From a virus: DNA of 61,587 nucleotides. This document shows positions 33,508-41,234 of the stretch, piece by piece. Both the position numbers and the translations under genes were made by a program. How positions within the stretch are numbered: the stretch's first letter is position 1; each line of letters starts with the position of its first letter. The notes under the pieces are model-generated. The model was not told where the DNA came from and searched no databases. It was given only the letters and a program-made list of their open reading frames with translations. The DNA lies in IMG/VR virus record IMGVR_UViG_3300024517_000020, positions 1 to 61,587 of that record. One strand, given 5' to 3'.

Positions 33508-34573
33508 CGCCAACAACCCCTGACAGTTTCTTTCTCAAACGTGTAATCTTTGGAACCAAGTCGTAATGTGCAGCTATTGATTCCAGTGTAATCAGTTTCT
33601 TTTCCCTGCACTTGTTGAGATATTTCAAACATGTTATGACATTAGGATTATACACCGTCATGCCCTCAACATACATGTTAAGTTTGACAGCAGCTAACCA
33701 TGTTCCCTTACCAAACTTTTCCTCAGTTTCCTGACAAAATTTGTCAATGGGTACGTCTGACTCCAGTTCACCTGAAGTCGTGGCTTCAGAGCATTTTGAA
33801 CAAATAGGGTCTTGCCAGTGTCGAGTGGGCGACACAATGAAACGTAACGAGTTTTCGTTCCAAAACATCACTGGAATGAATGGTTTTCTGTAATCATACT
33901 TGAACGGTTTACCGTCCTTTGAAATCTTCATTAGCCAATATTTCTTGGTGATAGCCATGTGCCTATACTTTTTAAAATCCAGAATCTTTTGCTGGTATTT
34001 CTTACCAAACATGTTAATCAAATTCTCATTCTCTGATGAATCGACTGTCGTGATGTACTTAAAGTCAGCCGACCTAAGATATTTATCCAGACCCATCGAA
34101 TAATGGTAATTCATCATTACAATAATTTTAACGTCCCGTCCTTCGTCCAAGTGTCTAATTGTGGTAACTGCTGATTTTACCATCTCTATTTGTTTCTTGT
34201 TTGCATTAGCACCCATGAAAGACACATCATCAAAAATCATAATATAATTTACTGGTTCTAATCCAAGCAAAGTATTCTCAAAATCCAATAAATCTTCTTT
34301 GTACAAAACTTTAATCTTATATTCCAAATCTGCGTGTTTATGTATGGCATGTGCTATGCTTTGACTCAACGTACTTTTACCTGAGTGCATAGAACCAATT
34401 AACCCAATTCTACATACATCAATCTCTGCTGAAAAATTAATGATTTCTCTTATGGTTGCAAGAAATGAATGATTTCTAACCAGTGGAATACCCTTCCATT
34501 TTGTAGTTAGTGGTATGGTTTCTCGTCCAGTACCTTTAATCACTAATTTTTTTGTGGTGGTGGTTATTGGCAT
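33500..34573 (-). CDS. P-loop ATPase (packaging or partition type), unit B
   Basis: 357 residues. Walker A GSMHSGKST, Walker B IMIFDDVSF, TTIRH, then YHYSMGLDKYLRSADFKYITT, which matches the A copy (HYQKALPPALRDADFRILTS). A Cys-x2-Cys lies near 258-261. ATG 34573 overlaps the stop of the partner gene. Diverged from the A copy throughout, so the two units split long ago. Confidence 0.75.
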   Translation of the reverse strand: MPITTTTKKLVIKGTGRETIPLTTKWKGIPLVRNHSFLATIREIINFSAEIDVCRIGLIGSMHSGKSTLSQSIAHAIHKHADLEYKIKVLYKEDLLDFENTLLGLEPVNYIMIFDDVSFMGANANKKQIEMVKSAVTTIRHLDEGRDVKIIVMMNYHYSMGLDKYLRSADFKYITTVDSSENENLINMFGKKYQQKILDFKKYRHMAITKKYWLMKISKDGKPFKYDYRKPFIPVMFWNENSLRFIVSPTRHWQDPICSKCSEATTSGELESDVPIDKFCQETEEKFGKGTWLAAVKLNMYVEGMTVYNPNVITCLKYLNKCREKKLITLESIAAHYDLVPKITRLRKKLSGVVGDE

Positions 34574-35166
34574 TATTTATCCCCCTCTTTATCATCAAGT
34601 GATGTGTCAATGTCACCCATTTCCTCATCACCCTTGTTCCAGTTATCATCTCTATACTTTGCCATCTTAAATTCCAACTCATTTAGACAAAGCCATCCCC
34701 ATCTTTCTATCTCAATGTTAAATTTCATTCTGTCCATAAGCCCGTTGGTTCGCTGTGGTGGGTCTGGAACAATGCCCAAGAATGTCGGGTTTTGTAATAC
34801 TGTTTGTGATATGGCTGTGCTGTTTAGCATGTTTGTACTATGACATTTTATACAATTCCACACCTTATTAAACATCTTACCATGTATCAAAGTCTCAATA
34901 CTGTTTGGCATTAGTTCAAATACATGTACGTCTGATTTATCTATACCCTCTTTACATTTGCCACAAGTATAAGTTATTTCGGTTTTGGCTAGTTGGTCAT
35001 AATCATTACTGGAAATCACAACCTGATAATCAATGGGTAATAATGAATTAATGGCGTTTAATGCACCGTGCATCATAGTCCAGTTCTTAGTTCGTATGGC
35101 ATTGATTGCTTCACTCCTATATCTAATGAAGGCTGTATTGATATCTGGAAGTCTACTCTGTGGCAC
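34573..35166 (-). CDS. ATPase-operon partner protein with zinc ribbon (unit B)
   Basis: 197 residues. The N-terminal 50 align with 5126-5431. The middle adds a zinc ribbon (CGKC ... CIKC), then a helical part and acidic tail. GTG start at 35166. The A partner lacks the ribbon and tail. Confidence 0.65.
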   Translation of the reverse strand: MPQSRLPDINTAFIRYRSEAINAIRTKNWTMMHGALNAINSLLPIDYQVVISSNDYDQLAKTEITYTCGKCKEGIDKSDVHVFELMPNSIETLIHGKMFNKVWNCIKCHSTNMLNSTAISQTVLQNPTFLGIVPDPPQRTNGLMDRMKFNIEIERWGWLCLNELEFKMAKYRDDNWNKGDEEMGDIDTSLDDKEGDK

Positions 35167-35769
35167 AACATATCACCCTAAGACTTGTTCATTCATGGCA
35201 CGATATAAGATTATGTACAAAATAATCCGTTGCAAGATAAAGACCCGATAAGAAACGGTGAGTCCAAAATGGCTCAGGCGTTATATAACCCCCTATATCA
35301 GTAGGATTTCACAATGGGTTAAATAAAGTTGACAATGACATCAAAAGTGAAATAAAGTTGATAATTTTTTTTTGGTTTTCGAATAATATCTAATCTATAC
35401 CTAATCTGAAAAAACCACTACATACACACAACACACACACGCAAACTTCGCGTACATATACAGAACGATTTTTCTTGTTACTAGATAGGTTGAAAATAAT
35501 ATATTGAGATATTTTTTGATTCATGACTAAAATCTAATCTAAGAATGGTTCTACTCTAAACATAATCTTGACATATCGAATTGATTAAGATGCTTGTTTA
35601 ATGTAGGACTTTAAGAAAAATAACATGGTAAATTGATTAAATCATTACGATGTTTTTAGAAAAATAGGCATAATTTTTTCATTGTTCTAAATTCGAATTT
35701 AGAAACATTTTATTTTTTCGTGCCTAGAAAATTAGTAAATGATATTAAGTATAGGTTTCTATACTAAGC
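35167..35769. other. Intergenic region with palindromes (candidate origin, unit B)
   Basis: About 600 AT-rich bases between divergent gene blocks, with no ORF. It holds two AAATAAAGTTGA repeats (about 35321 and 35350), an AC-rich tract (35420-35440) and a large dyad at 35665-35726. Best candidate for a replication origin or centromere of unit B along with 45882-46076. Confidence 0.5.
35665..35726. repeat. TAGGCA dyad around a perfect 20-bp palindrome
   Basis: The outer arms are TAGGCA (35665-35670) and TGCCTA (35721-35726). The centre is TTCTAAATTCGAATTTAGAA (35685-35704), perfectly self-complementary. TAGGCACGAA reads on the minus strand at 35717-35726, the same word as at 5586-5595 in unit A. 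Confidence 0.75.
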
Positions 35770-35928
35770 ATGAAAACACAACAAACACAAATGTTTCAAG
35801 ACACCGAAACATTAACACGATTAGCTGATAAGGCTAGAATATCTATTGTTACAGGCGACTTTTTCACTGCCTCAAAAATAGCAAAAGAAATAGAAAGAAT
35901 TAGCACCAATTTTGTGAGGGGTTTCTAA
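35770..35928 (+). CDS. Small helical protein, 52 aa, first gene of plus block
   Basis: A helix-turn-helix-like helical composition (LTRLADKARISIVTGDFFTASKIAKEI) but no clear family. The ATG follows ATACTAAGC. The next gene starts at a TTG one base after its stop. Confidence 0.45.
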   Translation: MKTQQTQMFQDTETLTRLADKARISIVTGDFFTASKIAKEIERISTNFVRGF

Positions 35929-35929
35929 A

Positions 35930-36127
35930 TTGAGTCCTGAACAAAAATTTGATAAAATCAGCTTCATAGTTGATACAGAGTCAAGCATACACGATTTAGC
36001 CAAACAGCTACACCTTAACAGGGGTTTAGAATTTGGTGATTATTGCCAAAAAGCAGAATTGATTAAACGTGGAATTGATTTAGTCATTGAAGCAAAACAA
36101 GAATTAAGAGAGGCTGATTTAAATTGA
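35930..36127 (+). CDS. Helical protein, 65 aa
   Basis: TTG start. Contains HDLAKQLHLNRGLEF and a long C-terminal helix. Function unknown. Confidence 0.5.
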   Translation: MSPEQKFDKISFIVDTESSIHDLAKQLHLNRGLEFGDYCQKAELIKRGIDLVIEAKQELREADLN

Positions 36128-36462
36128 ATTTCCAAGAAGCCCAAAACTGCATTCTAGCAGTAAAACCAACAATGAAAGCACCATACAAACCACAGCTTTT
36201 AAAATTGGTTTTAGAATCTGAAAATTTACAAGATTCTAAAGTCAACCTTCAGAAAAAAATGGCAAGTTTGAACCCACAAAATAAAAATTATTCGTGGGCT
36301 TCATGTCCTGTATGGAAAGCTATCCAAACCCAAAAATGCCCAACGGGTGAAAATTTGGTTATCTTTGATAAAACCACGAAAATTTTTAAAATGAACGTGG
36401 ACACTTTAACAAGTGAGCAAAAAAGAAAATTGATTTCTTTAGTGGGGGACTTGTTAAAATGA
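36124..36462 (+). CDS. Unknown protein, 112 aa
   Basis: TTG start overlapping TGA. The middle is polar with one Cys (WASCPVWKAIQTQKC) and ends in a helix with ...GDLLK before an ATGA overlap. Confidence 0.5.
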   Translation: MNFQEAQNCILAVKPTMKAPYKPQLLKLVLESENLQDSKVNLQKKMASLNPQNKNYSWASCPVWKAIQTQKCPTGENLVIFDKTTKIFKMNVDTLTSEQKRKLISLVGDLLK

Positions 36463-36605
36463 CAAAAGAAACAAGAATCCAATATCATAATAGAATGATA
36501 AAGGAAGCTTCAGAAATACAGGCAGTTTGTAACCATGATTTTACTTTTGAAATCATGGGTGATAAAGTCTGTAAATGTGGATTGATTGAGGGCGATTTAA
36601 ATTGA
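36459..36605 (+). CDS. Zinc protein, 48 aa
   Basis: CNHDFTFEIMGDKVCKCG: Cys/His ribbon. The start sits in the GGGGGACTTGTTAAAATG context seen through this block. Confidence 0.5.
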   Translation: MTKETRIQYHNRMIKEASEIQAVCNHDFTFEIMGDKVCKCGLIEGDLN

Positions 36606-36907
36606 CTTTAATCGAAACCATACAAAACCAACAAAGTCATAACATCAAAGACATTAAGACAGTAAAAAAAGCAGTTGTCACAATGTCAGGAAACATGATT
36701 TATTGTAGGCATTATGATACTATCATATTTGCTTATGATATAGAATCAAAACTTTGTGAAATTGTTAAAGACTGTTCGACAACTTCAAACAGACAAATCA
36801 AATATTTGATTGAAGCATTGAACATTGATGAAAGTCAAGTTACAGACTTGGACAAAAACCATCAAAAATTCTCAAAGTGGGAATTTTCAGGGGAATTTAC
36901 ACAATGA
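36602..36907 (+). CDS. Unknown protein, 101 aa
   Basis: TTG start. Beta-rich centre (AVVTMSGNMIYCRHYDTIIFAYDIESK), then helical. No family recognised. Confidence 0.5.
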   Translation: MTLIETIQNQQSHNIKDIKTVKKAVVTMSGNMIYCRHYDTIIFAYDIESKLCEIVKDCSTTSNRQIKYLIEALNIDESQVTDLDKNHQKFSKWEFSGEFTQ

Positions 36908-37320
36908 CTGGTCTAGACCAAGTTGCAAAAGAAATTTTGCACAAAAAAACCACGTTTAAAGCCTTTATCGAATCGGGTAATTACCTGATTAGCATAGTAG
37001 AAAAAAGAAATACCGACACAGGGCATTATTTTTTCAATGCTGAAAATATGCGTGGCTTTAGTTGTCGAGTTTTGGAACTGGCATGGCGTAAGGACTGTTT
37101 AATATCAGAAATACCCGTACATGATGAAATTTATTTCATCACTTCGGAAGCTGATAGGGACAGTTTCACCTATCATAAAGGGTGCATTAGGGCTTATACT
37201 GTCAGAAAATTAAGAATTGACGGAAGTATAGAAACTATCGGTGACTTTCAAGAACACGCCACAAAAAGAGAAGCACAAAAAGCGATTTATGAAATCGTAA
37301 GTGAGGGCTTGAAGATATGA
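36904..37320 (+). CDS. Unknown protein, 138 aa
   Basis: ATG 36904 was chosen for its ATGA overlap. Mixed alpha/beta with GHYFFNAENMRGFSCRVLELAWRKDC and a final EGLKI that also spells the next ribosome site. Confidence 0.5.
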   Translation: MTGLDQVAKEILHKKTTFKAFIESGNYLISIVEKRNTDTGHYFFNAENMRGFSCRVLELAWRKDCLISEIPVHDEIYFITSEADRDSFTYHKGCIRAYTVRKLRIDGSIETIGDFQEHATKREAQKAIYEIVSEGLKI

Positions 37321-37484
37321 ATTATATCGAATTACAAAAATATAATTCGTTAATGTCCACATTAGCACAACATGAAAAAATAATAATTTTCATGTATGCC
37401 AAAGATGAACCAAAAAAGAGTATTCTAAAAATTATTAGAGAATACATAAAGGAACATGAATGGCAAAACGAGGACTTGACATAA
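37317..37484 (+). CDS. Helical protein, 55 aa
   Basis: ATGA overlap at the start and TAATG at the stop. Composition helical and slightly basic. Confidence 0.45.
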   Translation: MNYIELQKYNSLMSTLAQHEKIIIFMYAKDEPKKSILKIIREYIKEHEWQNEDLT

Positions 37485-37777
37485 TGTCCTTAATCGTTCA
37501 CCTACTGAACCAAATCAGCCAGTATGAAGTAGGAAATATTGACAAACTACCAACTGTAAAAGAGTATAAAAAACTCTTTAACAGTTTGGACTTTGATGAA
37601 ATCGACAACTTTTTGAGAGGTTGCGAAAGTCATATTTCTTCAGTTCAGAAAACTGAACACTTGGTAGAATCACAGAAAAAAGATATCTGTCATAATGTTT
37701 TAGTTTTGTACAAAATGGCAAAGCCTATTGCAACAAAAAAGATGAAGTCTAGGTTAATGGGGGACTTGAAACAATGA
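37484..37777 (+). CDS. Helical protein, 97 aa (MSLIVHLLNQ family)
   Basis: The start is set at ATG 37484 by the GAGGACTTGACATAATG context and by similarity of MSLIVHLLNQI to the start of 37922-38029 (MPLIIHLLNQI). Helical, one zinc-like CxxxxH. Confidence 0.5.
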   Translation: MSLIVHLLNQISQYEVGNIDKLPTVKEYKKLFNSLDFDEIDNFLRGCESHISSVQKTEHLVESQKKDICHNVLVLYKMAKPIATKKMKSRLMGDLKQ

Positions 37778-37917
37778 CTAAAGAAGCTAAAGAAGCCATA
37801 TTATGGTATAAAGATGAAATAAAAATCGCAAGATTACAAAACAACAAAAAAGGTGTTAAAGAACTAAAAAAAGAGTTAAAAGCAGAACAAAAACACTGTA
37901 AAAAATTGAGGGCTTGA
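37774..37917 (+). CDS. Lysine-rich helical protein, 47 aa
   Basis: A single amphipathic basic helix (KELKKELKAEQKH). ATGA overlap with the gene before it. Confidence 0.45.
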   Translation: MTKEAKEAILWYKDEIKIARLQNNKKGVKELKKELKAEQKHCKKLRA

Positions 37918-37921
37918 ACTA

Positions 37922-38029
37922 ATGCCCTTAATCATTCATCTGTTAAATCAGATACTATACAAAAAATATCCAAAACTTAGAGTCATTGAGCATAATTCTC
38001 ATTATAATGAGAGGGTGGTTGAAAAATGA
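37922..38029 (+). CDS. Short paralog of the 37484 gene,  35 aa
   Basis: Shares the first 11 residues with 37484-37777 and then stops early. A truncated duplicate or a separate short form. Confidence 0.4.
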   Translation: MPLIIHLLNQILYKKYPKLRVIEHNSHYNERVVEK

Positions 38030-38223
38030 ACGATAAAGACTTGGAAAAATTGTACAAATTAAACCTTGACTTGTTTGATTCATGGTCTGAACTGTACGAT
38101 ATAGAAACAGACCCCGAAGCTAAAGAAGCCATGAAAACCCATCTTGATTCAATGGACTTGATTTTAGGGTGGCTGGAAAAGACTTTGCAATACAAGGACG
38201 AAACTGTGAGGACTTTAAGATGA
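38026..38223 (+). CDS. Acidic helical protein, 65 aa
   Basis: Two helices (DLEKLYKLNLDLFDSWSELYD and AKEAMKTHLDSMDLILGWLEKTL). The start follows GAGAGGGTGG. Confidence 0.5.
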   Translation: MNDKDLEKLYKLNLDLFDSWSELYDIETDPEAKEAMKTHLDSMDLILGWLEKTLQYKDETVRTLR

Positions 38224-38447
38224 ATCGTAATATATTATTAGAGTTTCAACGCAAAGACAAAAGGTTTAATGAAGTTGAATTAATGCTAGATTTCTTTAGA
38301 CACATAGACAATAATTGGTATAGGTTATGTGACTATGATAAAAAAGAAAACAAAGTAAGAATTTATTCAACTTACAGCGATATTAAAAACGTTGTACTTG
38401 ATTTCAAAAATTACAAGGCAGTAGGGTTTAAGAGAGTTGAAACATGA
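38220..38447 (+). CDS. Unknown protein, 75 aa
   Basis: ATG 38220 follows GTGAGGACTTTAAG. Alpha/beta with NNWYRLCDYDKKENKVRIY. Confidence 0.5.
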   Translation: MNRNILLEFQRKDKRFNEVELMLDFFRHIDNNWYRLCDYDKKENKVRIYSTYSDIKNVVLDFKNYKAVGFKRVET

Positions 38448-38752
38448 GATACATTAAACAATACACGCAAGACGAATGGAATCGGTTTGATATTGACATA
38501 CAGGAAATGTTATGCACAAAATATAATATCAGGTTGATTGACTTTCAAACAAAAGAAGAAATAAAAAACCAGCTTGAAAAACAATTTATTCCCTTAGTGG
38601 GTGAGGCTAAACGAAAGTCTAAAGAAAGAAAGATTCAAATCACTAAACAGGTATTTCATACAATGGGCGAGATAGGTAAGGGCACGTTGCAACTAATTGA
38701 TGCGTTCAGCACAAAGCCAGCACCAAAGAAAAGAAGGAAGCGTAAAAGATGA
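38444..38752 (+). CDS. Basic-tailed protein, 102 aa
   Basis: A helical body with a strongly basic C-terminus (KPAPKKRRKRKR). The tail suggests nucleic-acid binding. Confidence 0.5.
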   Translation: MRYIKQYTQDEWNRFDIDIQEMLCTKYNIRLIDFQTKEEIKNQLEKQFIPLVGEAKRKSKERKIQITKQVFHTMGEIGKGTLQLIDAFSTKPAPKKRRKRKR

Positions 38753-38958
38753 CAATTCAATGCAAGAACGTGTGTCTTAATCCAGAGTATGCACATAAAA
38801 AAACCGTAAGAAACTTGACAGAAACGCCTTACAAAAAATGTTCTAGGTGTTGTTTGTTCATAAAATATGAGGGTGTATTTTGTCCGTGTTGTGGTGTCAA
38901 GCTGTCCAACAGGGCAAAGAATAACAGTTCTAGGAAAAGACGACTAGATGCGTTGTAA
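38749..38958 (+). CDS. Zinc-ribbon protein, 69 aa
   Basis: CKNVCLNPEYAH ... CSRCCLF ... CPCCG: three cysteine pairs, then a basic end. ATGA overlap at the start. Confidence 0.55.
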   Translation: MTIQCKNVCLNPEYAHKKTVRNLTETPYKKCSRCCLFIKYEGVFCPCCGVKLSNRAKNNSSRKRRLDAL

Positions 38959-39109
38959 GACTTGTAAAAAAGTCGTAAAGGCTGGGACGGCAAACAAAAA
39001 ACATTGTTGGATATCAAATCAAAGATGTGGTGAGTGTCATTACATTGGCGGTTCAAAATTCATTCACAAGCGTGGGTGGGCTAAAGTTATAAGCCAAAAA
39101 GTGGTCTAG
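38948..39109 (+). CDS. Zinc protein, 53 aa (MRCKTC family)
   Basis: MRCKTCKKVVKAG ... KHCWISNQRCGECHYIG. A close relative is 43900-44010 on the other strand (MRCKTCGRVVKVT ... HCWIAAQQCGSCHYMG). Confidence 0.6.
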   Translation: MRCKTCKKVVKAGTANKKHCWISNQRCGECHYIGGSKFIHKRGWAKVISQKVV

Positions 39110-39114
39110 ACATT

Positions 39115-39174
39115 ATGACAAAACGCTATCATGTTTGTACAAAATGTAAGCCAAAAGAGCCAAATCAACCCTAA
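39115..39174 (+). CDS. Possible 19-aa Cys peptide
   Basis: VCTKCKP after an ATG close to the previous stop. It may be a real microprotein or chance. Confidence 0.25.
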   Translation: MTKRYHVCTKCKPKEPNQP

Positions 39175-39237
39175 ACTATTTATGCTATTTCCCATAGAAA
39201 ACTATACACTTAATACCTACTACAATAATTACTAATC
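39175..39237 (+). promoter_or_regulatory. TATA promoter of second plus-strand operon
   Basis: ACTATACACTTAATA (about 39202-39216) lies 22-36 bases before ATG 39238, and the preceding genes do not overlap it. This marks a new transcript start within the block. Confidence 0.5.
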
Positions 39238-39432
39238 ATGGAAAACAAAAACCAAAATCAACTCGTTCAATCTGATGAAAGTAACGAGGCAAAAATGTCA
39301 GAACAATATGGACTAGGCTATTCATGTTGCTATTGCAAAGAGCCTATCAAAGACAAAGACATACCAAGAGAAGTATTGGAAAAAATTTCAATGCAGTTGG
39401 TTTGGCACATGAACTGTGAGGTTGAACAATGA
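39238..39432 (+). CDS. Zinc protein, 64 aa
   Basis: SCCYCKEPIKDKDIP ... VWHMNCEVEQ: CxxC with later His/Cys, a PARP-type or LIM-like half ribbon. Related to 39943-40128 in its WHxNC end. Confidence 0.55.
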   Translation: MENKNQNQLVQSDESNEAKMSEQYGLGYSCCYCKEPIKDKDIPREVLEKISMQLVWHMNCEVEQ

Positions 39433-39635
39433 CCTATGATGAAATCATGGAAAAAGGGGACAAAATAATGTCCAAAAGAAAGATAGATGAAAGACAGGCT
39501 AGAGGTGAATCAGTTTCACTTGATGAAATATTCAATGAAGCTGATGAAATCGGTAAAATGTTAGAAGAAAGTATGGGGTCTGAAAGATTCAATACTGCAA
39601 TAAAGGCAGTAAAAGATGAGGGCTTGAAACAATGA
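39429..39635 (+). CDS. Helical protein, 68 aa
   Basis: Acidic helical, ends DEGLKQ, which encodes the next ribosome-site context GAGGGCTTGAAACAATG. Confidence 0.45.
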   Translation: MTYDEIMEKGDKIMSKRKIDERQARGESVSLDEIFNEADEIGKMLEESMGSERFNTAIKAVKDEGLKQ

Positions 39636-39946
39636 CTGTCAAAAAAGGCAGATATTGTGTAGGGGAAATAGGAGTAGATGCTGGACTGGTCTGGGTGGGT
39701 GACCCTTGTTTTATCAAGCATCACCCCGAACTGTATGACGAGTCAAAGTGGGGGGACTTTTGTGCAAACATTGAGGACTTACCAAGTGAGAAATGTGATG
39801 GTGTTGCAACGTTCACCAACTGGGGTGACGGTTCATACCCCGTCTATGTCAGCTTTGACAAAGAAGGACGTCCTACAAAACTCGAAGTGATATTCACTCG
39901 AATGTATTCAGACAAAGACGAAGCAAAAGGAATTGAATACCAATGA
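39632..39946 (+). CDS. GDPCY-type phage protein, 104 aa
   Basis: IGVDAGLVWVGDPCFI ... NWGDGSYPVYVSFD ... the layout of a widespread phage/bacterial family with a GDPCY motif (DUF4241-like); recalled from memory. Function unknown. Confidence 0.55.
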   Translation: MTVKKGRYCVGEIGVDAGLVWVGDPCFIKHHPELYDESKWGDFCANIEDLPSEKCDGVATFTNWGDGSYPVYVSFDKEGRPTKLEVIFTRMYSDKDEAKGIEYQ

Positions 39947-40128
39947 CTAAGAGAAAAACCAAAGTCGAAGAAAATGAACCTGAATCTCTTTGTTGGTGTG
40001 CATGGTGTGGTGAGTATGGTACAGATGAATATATGTACAAAAACAGGGGTGACTGGTATCATGCAAACTGTGTAATTGGTTCTTCAGAATCAGATAAAGA
40101 GTTTCTCTTTGGGGAAATAAAACAATGA
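39943..40128 (+). CDS. Zinc protein, 61 aa
   Basis: LCWCAWCGEYGTDEYMY ... WYHANCVIG: CxxC then H-x2-C, similar in build to 39238-39432. Confidence 0.55.
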   Translation: MTKRKTKVEENEPESLCWCAWCGEYGTDEYMYKNRGDWYHANCVIGSSESDKEFLFGEIKQ

Positions 40129-40337
40129 ATAAAAGAACCCATACTCATTTGTTTGTACAGGATTCAAAAACCGAATCTATTGATTTACAAATCAATATGT
40201 ATGGTTATGAGAATAGTTGTAAGCCAATTCATACGTCAATGGTAATAAATCAAGAAACTACCACATACGCAAATACAAAACTTACTGTATTGGTAATTTT
40301 TGAAGCCATAAAAAGAACAGGGGACGGGTTTGATTGA
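40125..40337 (+). CDS. Beta-rich protein, 70 aa
   Basis: Mostly strands (HTHLFVQDSKTESIDLQINMYGY). ATGA overlap at the start. Function unknown. Confidence 0.45.
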   Translation: MNKRTHTHLFVQDSKTESIDLQINMYGYENSCKPIHTSMVINQETTTYANTKLTVLVIFEAIKRTGDGFD

Positions 40338-40638
40338 AATCCGTAAGGCTTCCGAGTCTGAAGCAAAGACAATAATCAATACAATACTTGGTGAGTTGCA
40401 AGACCCTAAAACATGTAACCATAGAATGGTAAGTTTCCATTCAAAAAGTAATACTTCAGGATTTGACGGGGGTTATGGAAATCTAGTAGGCAAGTGTCTG
40501 GACTGTGGTTCTATAATTCTGACACATTACGAAATGACAGGTGACGAAATCCTGACTGACAAGGAATGGCTTGAAAGTTTGTACGAAAAACGTGACGGAT
40601 TTAGGGGGTATGGATATTATGAAAAAGATATTTCTTGA
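40330..40638 (+). CDS. Zinc protein, 102 aa
   Basis: CNHRMVSF ... GKCLDCGSIILTHYEM: a complete ribbon. TTG start overlapping TGA. Confidence 0.55.
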   Translation: MIEIRKASESEAKTIINTILGELQDPKTCNHRMVSFHSKSNTSGFDGGYGNLVGKCLDCGSIILTHYEMTGDEILTDKEWLESLYEKRDGFRGYGYYEKDIS

Positions 40639-40903
40639 TGAGAACATCAGGAATGTAAAGCTTGTACGGAAGCTGCAAAAGTTGGGCTACAAGATATTAT
40701 TCAAGCCAAAGGGAATGTCAGATTATGACTTGGAAGATTGGATTGTAACCCGTGACGATGTAATCATGGTCACTAGGGACATAGAGTTTGACTTGAAGTT
40801 TGTAGAAAACAAGTCGTTTCTAATTGACACCAGCGAACCCGTAGACGGTTGTGTGATATTGATTGATGCCTTTATGAGTCAGTTTAAGGAAGAAATACTA
40901 TGA
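40619..40903 (+). CDS. DUF5615/Mut7-C PIN-like nuclease
   Basis: 94 residues. IFLDENIRNVKLVRKLQKLGY, then SDYDLEDWIVTRDDVIMVTRDIEFD: the acidic positions (DEN, SD, TRD-x-EFD) match the DUF5615 PIN-like fold of toxin-like RNases. ATG 40619 was chosen because the family begins here. No cognate antitoxin recognised next to it. Confidence 0.6.
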   Translation: MKKIFLDENIRNVKLVRKLQKLGYKILFKPKGMSDYDLEDWIVTRDDVIMVTRDIEFDLKFVENKSFLIDTSEPVDGCVILIDAFMSQFKEEIL

Positions 40904-41031
40904 TAAAATCAAATTACATCCCTGATAAAGATACAGTGTGTCCATGTGGTAGTTCTAAACTGTTTAAAGTATATCCAAATTCAGACATACTATTTTGTGA
41001 AAATTGTAGTAATTGGTTTGATGAAGAATAA
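40900..41031 (+). CDS. Zinc-ribbon protein, 43 aa
   Basis: CPCGSSKLFKVYPNSDILFCENC, a clean two-knuckle ribbon. Last gene of the plus block; its stop abuts the convergent gene at 41032. Confidence 0.55.
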   Translation: MIKSNYIPDKDTVCPCGSSKLFKVYPNSDILFCENCSNWFDEE

Positions 41032-41118
41032 CTATTTCTTTTTACTTTTCTTTTTTTTGTAAGTCTTTGGAATACTTCGATTATATTTTGTTCTGCAAGA
41101 ACCTTTTACACCTGTCAT
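41032..41118 (-). CDS. Basic microprotein, 28 aa
   Basis: Lys-rich tail (KKKKSKKK) with a SCRTKYNRSIPK head. ATGA overlap with the gene above. May coat DNA. Confidence 0.4.
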   Translation of the reverse strand: MTGVKGSCRTKYNRSIPKTYKKKKSKKK

Positions 41119-41201
41119 TTCTTTTTTGGTTTTGCTTTAAAATGTGACCCAACTTTAACATGTCCCTTGTTGTGTGGTCTATTTCCTTTTTTAAACGGCA
41201 T
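41115..41201 (-). CDS. Basic microprotein, 28 aa
   Basis: PFKKGNRPHNKGHVKVG ... KPKKK. ATG 41201; supported mainly by the overlapping second small gene. Confidence 0.4.
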   Translation of the reverse strand: MPFKKGNRPHNKGHVKVGSHFKAKPKKK

Positions 41202-41234
41202 TAATTATGTACAAAAACAAATGATATTTAAAGA

